Assembly: GCA_025351615.1 (NCBI GenBank)
Contig: JANXVP010000568.1
Location: forward strand, 1-7,509
Reading direction: 5' to 3'
Origin: Ramlibacter sp.
GTDB lineage: Bacteria; Pseudomonadota; Gammaproteobacteria; Burkholderiales; Burkholderiaceae_C
DNA: 7,509 nt
In this document: positions 1 through 7,509 of the stretch, piece by piece
Numbering within the stretch: position 1 is the first letter of the stretch
Layout of the letters: the number at the start of each line of letters is the position of its first letter
Translations under genes and position numbers: made by a program
Notes under the pieces: generated by a model
Told to the model about the DNA's origin: nothing
The model's database searches: none
What the model saw: the letters and a program-made list of their open reading frames with translations, nothing else

Positions 1-1364
1 CCTATGGGTTGGCGCTTAATCTGGAGCGTGACTCGGTGGGCTCCGTGATTCTGGGCGAATACGAACATATTTCCGAAGGCGACACGGTCAAATGCACCGG
101 GCGTATTCTGGAAGTGCCGGTCGGCCCCGAATTGCTCGGGCGCGTCGTCAATGCGTTGGGCCAGCCGATCGATGGCAAGGGCCCGATCGACGCCAAGATG
201 ACCGACGTTATCGAAAAAGTGGCTCCAGGCGTGATTGCGCGCCAGTCGGTCAGCCAGCCGATGCAGACCGGCCTGAAGTCGATCGACTCCATGGTGCCGA
301 TCGGCCGTGGCCAGCGCGAGCTGATCATCGGCGACCGGCAGACCGGCAAGACAGCCGTCGCGGTGGATGCGATCATCAACCAGAAGGGTCAGAGCATGAC
401 CTGCGTGTACGTCGCCATCGGGCAGAAGGCGTCCACGATCAAGAACATCGTGCGTTCGCTGGAGCAAGCCGGGGCGATGGAATACACCATCGTCGTGGCG
501 GCTTCAGCCTCCGAATCGGCTGCCATGCAGTACGTCTCGGCGTACTCCGGCTGCACCATGGGCGAGTACTTCCGCGACCGCGGCCAGGACGCGCTGATCG
601 TCTATGACGACCTGTCCAAGCAGGCCGTTGCCTACCGCCAGGTGTCGCTGCTGCTGCGCCGCCCACCGGGCCGAGAAGCCTATCCCGGTGACGTGTTCTA
701 TCTCCACTCCCGCCTGCTCGAGCGTGCTGCCCGGGTGAACGAAAAGTACGTCGAAGACTTCACCAAGGGTGCAGTCAAGGGCAAGACCGGCTCGCTGACG
801 GCTTTGCCGATCATCGAGACCCAAGCCGGCGACGTGTCCGCCTTCGTTCCGACCAACGTGATCTCGATCACCGACGGCCAGATCTTCCTGGAAACCAGCC
901 TGTTCAACGCCGGTGTCCGTCCTGCCATCAACGCCGGTATCTCGGTGTCGCGGGTCGGTGGCGCGGCCCAGACCAAGTTGATCAAGAACCTCTCCGGCGG
1001 CATCCGGACCGACCTGGCCCAGTATCGTGAACTGGCTGCGTTCGCGCAGTTTGCTTCCGACCTGGACGAGGCCACCCGCAAGCAGCTGGACCGCGGTGCA
1101 CGCGTGACCGAGTTGCTCAAGCAGGCCCAGTACAGCCCGCAGCCGATCAGCCTGATGGCTGCCACGCTGTTCGCGGTGAACAAGGGCTTCCTGGACGACA
1201 TCGAGGTCAAGAAAGTCCTGCCGTTCGAGCACGGCCTGCACGCCTGGCTGAAAGACAAGCATGCGGCGCTGCTGGCCAAGCTGGAAGCCGACAAGGCGAT
1301 GGACAAGACGGCCGAAGCCGAACTTGGCGAAGCCATCGAGAAGTTCAAGAAGTCGTTCGCCTGA
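1..1364 (+). CDS. atpA: F1Fo ATP synthase subunit alpha, 5'-truncated by window edge
   Basis: This is the alpha subunit of the F1 catalytic hexamer, which binds nucleotide non-catalytically and contributes an arginine to the neighbouring beta active site. The reading frame is already open at the window edge, with the first full codon at 3 (Tyr-Gly-Leu-Ala-Leu-Asn-Leu). The TTG at 9 is therefore internal, not a start. The P-loop GDRQTGKT is at 330-353, and a Walker-B-like segment reads DALIVYDD. The ATP synthase alpha/beta signature [10 protein letters not shown] runs directly into the arginine-finger segment SRVGGAAQ, whose Arg codon is 951-953. Taking the P-loop Lys as E. coli K175 puts this Arg exactly at E. 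coli R376, so the spacing is conserved and roughly 59 N-terminal residues are missing. The C-terminus is complete, with TGA at 1362. The next gene, atpG, follows after 27 nt. Identity is certain; only the start is unseen. Confidence 0.98.
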   Translation, partial: YGLALNLERDSVGSVILGEYEHISEGDTVKCTGRILEVPVGPELLGRVVNALGQPIDGKGPIDAKMTDVIEKVAPGVIARQSVSQPMQTGLKSIDSMVPIGRGQRELIIGDRQTGKTAVAVDAIINQKGQSMTCVYVAIGQKASTIKNIVRSLEQAGAMEYTIVVAASASESAAMQYVSAYSGCTMGEYFRDRGQDALIVYDDLSKQAVAYRQVSLLLRRPPGREAYPGDVFYLHSRLLERAARVNEKYVEDFTKGAVKGKTGSLTALPIIETQAGDVSAFVPTNVISITDGQIFLETSLFNAGVRPAINAGISVSRVGGAAQTKLIKNLSGGIRTDLAQYRELAAFAQFASDLDEATRKQLDRGARVTELLKQAQYSPQPISLMAATLFAVNKGFLDDIEVKKVLPFEHGLHAWLKDKHAALLAKLEADKAMDKTAEAELGEAIEKFKKSFA

Positions 1365-1391
1365 TCGCGCCCGAACTGAATAGGAGTCACT

Positions 1392-3723
<2,332 letters not shown>

Positions 3724-3728
3724 GCCAG

Positions 3729-3765
3729 CGACTTTGCGGGACAGACCTTCAGCTCTGCCCCGAAC
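3729..3765 (+). repeat. REP-like imperfect palindrome, copy 1 (atpD-atpC gap)
   Basis: Bases 3737-3745 can pair with 3754-3762 to form a nine-position stem with one A-C mismatch (3741/3758), closed around the eight-base loop CCTTCAGC. The outer flanks are cgactt on the left and gaac on the right. The same flanks, stem sequence and loop recur at 4215-4251. By eye the two copies match at about 32 of 38 gapped columns. There is no T-tract after the stem, so a classical intrinsic terminator is unlikely. The stem ends nine bases before the atpC Shine-Dalgarno (AAGGA at 3771-3775). Calling it a REP-like element is an inference. Confidence 0.65.
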
Positions 3766-3780
3766 TGATTAAGGAAAAGC

Positions 3781-4209
3781 ATGGTCGACTCAACCCACAC
3801 CATCCACGTCGACGTGGTCAGCGCCGAAGAGTCGATCTTCTCGGGCGAGGCGCGCTTCGTGGCGCTGCCCGGCGAGGCCGGCGAGCTCGGCATCTTCCCG
3901 CGCCACACGCCGCTGATCACCCGCATCCGGCCCGGCTCGGTGCGCATCGAAATGGCCGACGGCTCCGAGGAATTCGTCTTCGTCGCCGGCGGCATCCTGG
4001 AAGTCCAACCCACCTGCGTCACCGTGCTGTCCGACACCGCCATCCGCGGCAAGGACCTCGACGAAGACAAGGCCAGGACCGCCCGTGCCGCTGCCGAGGA
4101 AGCCCTGCGCAATGCCAAGGGCGACATCGACATCGCCCGTGCCCAGTCAGAGCTGGCCGTGCTGGCCGCGCAGATCCAGGCGCTGCGGCGTTACCGGGAT
4201 AAGAAATAG
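3781..4209 (+). CDS. atpC: F1Fo ATP synthase subunit epsilon
   Basis: This is the epsilon subunit, part of the rotor stalk, which couples gamma to the c-ring and can inhibit ATP hydrolysis through its C-terminal helices. The protein is 142 residues, normal for the family. Residues 1 to about 88 form the beta-sandwich domain, with conserved segments [36 protein letters not shown] and [11 protein letters not shown]. From about residue 95 the sequence is Ala/Glu/Lys/Arg-rich and fits the two-helix C-terminal domain ([12 protein letters not shown], then [19 protein letters not shown]). The ATG at 3781 has AAGGA at 3771-3775, five bases upstream. The gene lies 57 nt after atpD, with a palindromic repeat in the gap and a second copy just after the TAG stop. 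It is the last gene of the ATP synthase operon here. Confidence 0.97.
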   Translation: MVDSTHTIHVDVVSAEESIFSGEARFVALPGEAGELGIFPRHTPLITRIRPGSVRIEMADGSEEFVFVAGGILEVQPTCVTVLSDTAIRGKDLDEDKARTARAAAEEALRNAKGDIDIARAQSELAVLAAQIQALRRYRDKK

Positions 4210-4214
4210 GAAGA

Positions 4215-4251
4215 CGACTTCGGGGAGAGACCTTCCGCTCTGTCCCCGAAC
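4215..4251 (+). repeat. REP-like imperfect palindrome, copy 2 (between convergent atpC and TPM gene)
   Basis: Bases 4219-4230 (TTCGGGGAGAGA) can pair with 4239-4250 (TCTGTCCCCGAA), giving a twelve-position stem with a single G-G mismatch (4227/4242) and the eight-base loop CCTTCCGC. It begins five bases after the atpC stop and ends 17 bases before the stop of the convergent TPM gene, so it could end or stabilise transcripts from both sides. No T-tract follows it on either strand. It shares its stem, loop and flanks with copy 1 at 3729-3765. Termination activity is an inference. Confidence 0.7.
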
Positions 4252-4267
4252 CAAGACCCGCAAACCG

Positions 4268-4792
4268 TCAGACCAGCAGCGGCTTGTCCGGCAGTTCGTT
4301 CGGGTTGGTTTCGCCCGCGGCCAACGGAAAGTGCTGGACCAGCAAGCCGGACACTTCCTCCAGCGCATGGGTCAGCCCCTCTTCGAAGCCGCCTGCGCGC
4401 AAGGCTGCGCTCAGGCGCTGCACCATCGCCGCCCAATGCCTGGCAGGCACATGCTGGTTCAGTCCGCGGTCGGCCACGACTTCGATCGCGCGTTCCGCCA
4501 GCAGCAGGTACACCAGGACGCCGTTGTTGTGCTCCGTGTCCCAGACGCGGAGTTTGCCGAACATCGCGACTGCGCGTTCCCGCGCCGTCGCGTCGCGCCA
4601 GATGTAGCCGGAAGGCAGGCTGGCTTCGACGCAGACGCGGATCTCCCCGCTGTGGCGAGTTTCGCTGGCTGCCACGCGCTGCATCAGCCTTTCGAGCATC
4701 GCCGGCGCAATGGCCTTGTGCGCGTCTGCTTCATCGAGCCAGCGGTGCCGCAGCAGCCGGGTCAATCGCGACGGGAAGGATGCGCGTGCCAT
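4268..4792 (-). CDS. TPM-domain protein, short form without signal peptide
   Basis: This is a 174-residue protein of the TPM family (TLP18.3/Psb32/MOLO-1 type fold, Pfam TPM_phosphatase). The domain covers roughly residues 25-150: an N-terminal helix, a strand (GEIRVCVEASLP), a helix (RERAVAMFGKL), then the family-typical VWDTEHNNGVLVYLLLAERA, strand EVVADRG, and a final helical part (GGFEEGLTHALEEV). There is no signal peptide, membrane segment or glycine-rich tail, so it is probably cytoplasmic or peripheral, unlike its neighbour. The chosen ATG at 4792 overlaps the TGA of the upstream YgcG-like gene by one base (TGATG), with GGGGA about nine bases upstream. This indicates translational coupling; starts further upstream would run back into the neighbouring gene. 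Phosphatase activity is known for a plant relative but is unproven for bacterial members, so I make no enzymatic claim. Confidence 0.88.
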   Translation of the reverse strand: MARASFPSRLTRLLRHRWLDEADAHKAIAPAMLERLMQRVAASETRHSGEIRVCVEASLPSGYIWRDATARERAVAMFGKLRVWDTEHNNGVLVYLLLAERAIEVVADRGLNQHVPARHWAAMVQRLSAALRAGGFEEGLTHALEEVSGLLVQHFPLAAGETNPNELPDKPLLV

Positions 4793-5691
4793 CACCAGTT
4801 CCCCGACGCGCCACCGCCGCCGAAATTGCCACCGCCGCCGGAACTGAATCCGCCGCCGCCCCCGCCGCCTGAGAAGCCGCCCCCGCCAAGGCCACCCATG
4901 CCGCCGATCCACGGCGAGCGACGGCCGCCCATGGCCGCCATGCCGCCAGCAAGCAGCGAATAGAGCAGTGCCGCCACACCCGCAATGCCGGCGACCACCA
5001 GGCTGGACGTGATGAACATGGCGATGACGCCGACGCCGCCGCCCACGGCAACCGCGCCGAGCTTGCGGCCGAGGATGCGGCCCAGGACCGCCCCGCCCAC
5101 CGGCACGGCGAAGAACAGGAAGATCGCCAGGTCCGTCCAGTTGAAGCCGGCAACGCCGCCGCCACGGTTGCCACTGCGTTGCGGACTGGTTGCTGGCGGC
5201 GCGGGAAGCGCTTCTCCCTTGATGCGCGCCATCAACTGGTCGGCGGCGGCGCGCAGGCCTGCCGCGTAGTCGTCCTTGCGGAAGTTCGGCGTGATGGCCT
5301 GGTCGATGATCTGGCTGGCGGCGAGGTCGGGGATCGCGCCCTCCAGCGTCTTCGCAACTTCGATGCGAACCTTGCGGTCGTTCTTCGCAACCACCAGCAG
5401 CACGCCGTCACCGATGCCCTTGCGGCCGATCTTCCATGCGTTGGCCACCCGGTTGGCGTAGCTGGTGATGTCCTCGGGCTGGGTGGTGGACACCATCAGG
5501 AACGCGATCTGCGTGCCCTTCTCGCGCTCAAAGGCCGCCAGCTGGTCGTCCAGGCCCTTGACCTGAATCGCGTCCAGCGTGCCGGTGGTGTCGATCACCC
5601 GCGCCGTCAGCGCCGGCACGGGCAGCACGCCTTGGGCAATGGCCGCGAAAGCAAGGAGCAACGCCGACAGGAACAGGGAAAGCCGCCTCAC
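4792..5691 (-). CDS. YgcG-like TPM-domain membrane protein with Gly-rich tail
   Basis: This is a 299-residue exported TPM protein of the YgcG type. Residues 1-20 look like a cleavable signal peptide (RRLSLFLSALLLAFAAIAQ). The TPM domain spans about 30-155, with VIDTTGTLD at its start, GIGDGVLLVVAKNDRKVRIE in the core, and IIDQAITPNFRKDDYAAGL near the end. A Pro/Gly linker leads to hydrophobic segments at about 185-204 and 211-248. The last 45 residues or so are mostly glycine, with scattered Phe, Ser and Asn. The predicted topology is an exported TPM domain anchored in the inner membrane. The start is GTG; the only nearby ATG (5705) is out of frame and opens a five-codon reading frame (MGGIQ) whose stop overlaps this GTG. 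The gene begins 16 nt after lemA. TPM and LemA genes are commonly found together, but their biochemical role is unclear. Confidence 0.9.
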   Translation of the reverse strand: MRRLSLFLSALLLAFAAIAQGVLPVPALTARVIDTTGTLDAIQVKGLDDQLAAFEREKGTQIAFLMVSTTQPEDITSYANRVANAWKIGRKGIGDGVLLVVAKNDRKVRIEVAKTLEGAIPDLAASQIIDQAITPNFRKDDYAAGLRAAADQLMARIKGEALPAPPATSPQRSGNRGGGVAGFNWTDLAIFLFFAVPVGGAVLGRILGRKLGAVAVGGGVGVIAMFITSSLVVAGIAGVAALLYSLLAGGMAAMGGRRSPWIGGMGGLGGGGFSGGGGGGGFSSGGGGNFGGGGASGNW

Positions 5692-5707
5692 TGGATGCCG
5701 CCCATGC

Positions 5708-6298
5708 CTATTTCTTCGGCCCGAAGTCGACCTGCGGCGGCGCCGAGATCTGCGCTTCGTTCTGCACCGCGAACACCGGCTTCGGCGCGTAGCTGAAGGC
5801 CTTGGCGGTCAGGTTGGTGGGAAAGCTGCGAGCCAGCACGTTGTACTCCTGCACGCTCGCAATGTACCGGTTGCGCGCCACGGTGATGCGGTTTTCCGTG
5901 CCCTCCAGCTGCACGCGCAGGTCGCTGAAGCCCTTGTTCGCCTTGAGATCCGGATAGCGCTCGCTCACCGCCATCAAGCGACTGAGTGCGCCGGAAAGTT
6001 CGCCCTGCACCTGCTGGAACTTCTTGAATGCCTCGGGGTTGTTCAGTGTCTCGGGCGTCACCTGGATGGAGGTGGCCTTGGCCCTCGCCTCGACCACCCG
6101 GGTCAGCGTCTCCTGCTCGAAATTGGCTTCGCCCTTGACGGTGGCGACCAGGTTCGGCACCAGGTCGGCACGGCGCTGGTACTGGTTCAACACCTCGCTC
6201 CACGCCGACTTGCTGGCTTCGTCCAGCCGCTGGAAATCGTTGTAGCCGCAGCCGGTCAGGGCCAGCGCCGCGGCGATGCAGAGTAACCAGCGTTTCAT
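5708..6298 (-). CDS. lemA: LemA family lipoprotein
   Basis: This is a 196-residue LemA-family protein. Residues 1-17 form a lipoprotein signal peptide with lipobox LTGC and Cys17 as the predicted lipidated residue. The residues after Cys17 are Gly and Tyr, with no Asp at +2, so outer-membrane sorting is possible under the E. coli rule. The body is mainly helical and carries LemA hallmarks: NQYQRRADLVPNLVATVKG at about 38-56, then SERYPDLKAN and LEGTENRITVARNRY. The ATG at 6298 has AAGGA (6310-6306 on this strand) seven bases upstream. It is the first gene of a three-gene - strand cluster, ahead of two TPM-domain genes. The molecular function of LemA proteins is not settled. The symbol refers to the family and does not imply the unrelated Pseudomonas sensor kinase once also called lemA. 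Confidence 0.93.
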   Translation of the reverse strand: MKRWLLCIAAALALTGCGYNDFQRLDEASKSAWSEVLNQYQRRADLVPNLVATVKGEANFEQETLTRVVEARAKATSIQVTPETLNNPEAFKKFQQVQGELSGALSRLMAVSERYPDLKANKGFSDLRVQLEGTENRITVARNRYIASVQEYNVLARSFPTNLTAKAFSYAPKPVFAVQNEAQISAPPQVDFGPKK

Positions 6299-6498
6299 GG
6301 GTCCGTCCTTGTTTCGGGAGAGGTAACGGTAGCATAGATGGATGCGGCCAGAGCCGATTCAAGTCCTGCAGGCCGGTACGAGGCGCGGACCTTTGAGGCA
6401 CGCTGCACAGGGAAACCTGCAGGCGGCTGTGGATGCATGGCTGGTGCGCTGAAAGCAGGCAAAATCGCCAGGAGCGTCAACAGGCCCAGCTCACTCCC
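6299..6498. other. Divergent intergenic region between lemA and the NTF2-like gene
   Basis: These 200 bases separate two divergently oriented genes and should hold promoters for both. For lemA, TATGCT on the - strand (6336-6331) is a weak -10 candidate, but TTGAAT upstream of it is 20 bases away, too far for a good sigma70 match. On the + strand, CAAAAT at 6460-6465 is a possible -10 with no recognisable -35. The palindrome-containing nonamer CCTGCAGGC occurs twice, at 6365-6373 and 6416-6424. I see no clear operator, riboswitch or terminator. Confidence 0.5.
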
Positions 6499-6948
6499 AT
6501 GCGCAAGACCAAAATCCAGGCCGCAAACCTCCAGGGCAAGCCCGACGACATCGAGGCCGCCTTCTACGAGGCCCTTCAGAACGCCGACATCGACAAGCTC
6601 ATGGCCTGCTGGGCCGACGAGGATGAGATCGTGTGCATTCATCCGGGCGGGCCCCGCGTCATCGGCGCGGGCGCGATTCGCGCGACCTTCGAGGCGATGT
6701 TCGCCAACGGCACTATCCGGGCGTGGCCGGAACGGGTGCGCAAGACCGAGTCGCTGGCCAGCGCGGTGCACAACCTGCTGGAGCGGGTCGAGGTGCCTTC
6801 GGACGACGGTCCGAGAAATGCGTGGGTGGTCGCGACCAACGTCTACCTCAAGACCGCGCAAGGCTGGCGCATGGTGGCTCACCATGCCAGCCCAGGCACC
6901 GAGAACGAGGTGCAGGAAGTGTCCGTGTCGCCGCAGGTCCTGCACTGA
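6499..6948 (+). CDS. NTF2/SnoaL-like (nuclear transport factor 2 family) protein
   Basis: This is a 149-residue single-domain protein with the features of the cystatin-like NTF2/SnoaL/DUF4440 superfamily. An N-terminal helix (PDDIEAAFYEALQNADIDKLMACW) is followed by the strand DEIVCIHPGGPRVIG, a helix (AGAIRATFEAMF), and beta strands. It ends with VATNVYLKTAQGWRMVAHHASP, the typical GW-x-hydrophobic-xx-H-HASP ending. There is no signal peptide, so it is cytoplasmic. Members of this fold can be isomerases, dehydratases, other enzymes or non-catalytic ligand binders, and no catalytic assignment is possible from sequence alone. The start is uncertain. ATG 6499 best matches the family's usual N-terminus but has no good Shine-Dalgarno. 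The in-frame ATG at 6433, preceded by AGGCGG, would add 22 residues of unusual composition. The YheT-like gene begins 29 nt after its stop, suggesting cotranscription. Confidence 0.85.
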   Translation: MRKTKIQAANLQGKPDDIEAAFYEALQNADIDKLMACWADEDEIVCIHPGGPRVIGAGAIRATFEAMFANGTIRAWPERVRKTESLASAVHNLLERVEVPSDDGPRNAWVVATNVYLKTAQGWRMVAHHASPGTENEVQEVSVSPQVLH

Positions 6949-6977
6949 CACCGTCGCAGACCGGATCGCCCGACGCG

Positions 6978-7509
6978 ATGCATTACGTCGCGCCGTGGTG
7001 GTTGCCGGGCGGCAACCTGCAGACCATCTGGCCGGCGCTCCATGCGCGACGCAGCCGCGGCCCACGTCCCGACTACCGCCGCGAGCGGTGGCTGACGCCG
7101 GACAGGGACTTTGTCGACGTCGACTGGCTTGCCGATTCCTGCGGGACGGAGTCGGTCCAAGCCAGCCCTTCAGGCGCAGGGAGAGGGCGGATGCACGAGG
7201 CGCCGTTGTTCGTCCTGTTCCACGGCCTGGAGGGGTCCTCGCGCAGCCACTATGCGCAGGCTTTCGCGGATTTCTCGCGCGAGCACGGCATGGCGTTCGC
7301 GGTGCCGCATTTTCGCGGCTGCAGCGGCGAGCTCAATCACGCCCCCCGCGCCTACCACTCCGGCGACTACGAGGAAATCGGCTGGATCCTGGCGCGCCTG
7401 CGTGAGACGCACGCCGGGCCGATCGTCGCGGTCGGCGTGTCGCTCGGTGGCAATGCCTTGCTGCGGTGGGCAGCGGAAGCGGGCGAAAGCGCCAGCCGGG
7501 CGGTGAGCG
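6978..7509 (+). CDS. YheT-family alpha/beta hydrolase, 3'-truncated by window edge
   Basis: The first 177 codons of an alpha/beta-fold hydrolase of the YheT (UPF0017/ABHD1-3-like) family; the frame is still open at the window end. The N-terminus APWWLPGGNLQTIWPAL (residues 5-21) is a hallmark of the family and fixes the start at ATG 6978, although no strong Shine-Dalgarno precedes it. HGLEGSS at 82-88 is the oxyanion-hole region after the first core strand. PHFRGCSGELNHAPRAYHSGD is the conserved family block, given here in overlapping view: PHFRGCSGE and NHAPRAYHSGD. GVSLGGN is the nucleophile elbow, with Ser155 as predicted nucleophile (codon 7440-7442). The catalytic Asp and His should lie beyond the window. 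A Gly/Ser/Arg-rich loop (SPSGAGRGR) sits before the first core strand. The natural substrate of bacterial YheT proteins is not known; related proteins act as esterases or lipases. Confidence 0.92.
   Translation, partial: MHYVAPWWLPGGNLQTIWPALHARRSRGPRPDYRRERWLTPDRDFVDVDWLADSCGTESVQASPSGAGRGRMHEAPLFVLFHGLEGSSRSHYAQAFADFSREHGMAFAVPHFRGCSGELNHAPRAYHSGDYEEIGWILARLRETHAGPIVAVGVSLGGNALLRWAAEAGESASRAVS

Noticed and set aside
9..11. TTG as the start codon of atpA
   Set aside because: The frame is open to the window edge and the residues before it (Tyr-Gly) continue the alpha-subunit sequence. The numbering offset to E. coli shows about 59 residues lie upstream.
3737..3762. Classical intrinsic terminator after atpD
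   Set aside because: The hairpin is not followed by a run of T, and atpC, an essential operon member with its own ribosome binding site, follows directly.
4793..4912. Longer start for the short TPM protein, at 4912
   Set aside because: The extra 40 residues are Arg-rich out-of-frame translation of the glycine-rich tail of the upstream gene. The ATG at 4792, with coupling and a GGGGA site, is a much better start.
4085..4963. Plus-strand reading frame with a proline-rich end (292 codons)
   Set aside because: It runs across the end of atpC and antisense to both TPM genes. The poly-proline stretch is the complement of the glycine-rich tail of the YgcG-like protein.

Overview
This window is an ordinary, GC-rich chromosomal segment from a betaproteobacterium, most likely order Burkholderiales and probably near Comamonadaceae. 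That placement is an inference from the remembered look of the ATP synthase subunits and from the lemA / double-TPM cluster; no search was run. I found no mobile element, CRISPR array, tRNA, rRNA or phage gene, and no convincing new biological system.

Positions 1-4209 hold the distal half of the F1Fo ATP synthase operon on the + strand, in the usual order atpA (5' end cut off by the window), atpG, atpD, atpC. These encode the alpha, gamma, beta and epsilon subunits of the F1 sector. Gaps are short (27 to 57 nt), so the genes are very probably cotranscribed. Catalytic and structural motifs are intact in all four.

Two related, imperfectly palindromic 37-nt sequences flank atpC, one in the atpD-atpC gap (3729-3765) and one just after atpC (4215-4251). 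They look like degraded copies of one REP-like palindrome and are the most unusual non-coding structure here.

Positions 4268-6298 hold a convergent three-gene cluster on the - strand: a LemA-family lipoprotein, a YgcG-like exported TPM-domain protein with a glycine-rich tail, and a second, shorter TPM-domain protein with no signal peptide or membrane segment. The two TPM genes overlap by one base. The cluster is likely an envelope-associated operon of poorly defined function.

Positions 6299-6498 are a 200-nt divergent intergenic region. On the + strand it is followed by a small NTF2/SnoaL-like protein (6499-6948) and then the first 177 codons of a YheT-family alpha/beta hydrolase (6978 to the window end), probably transcribed together.
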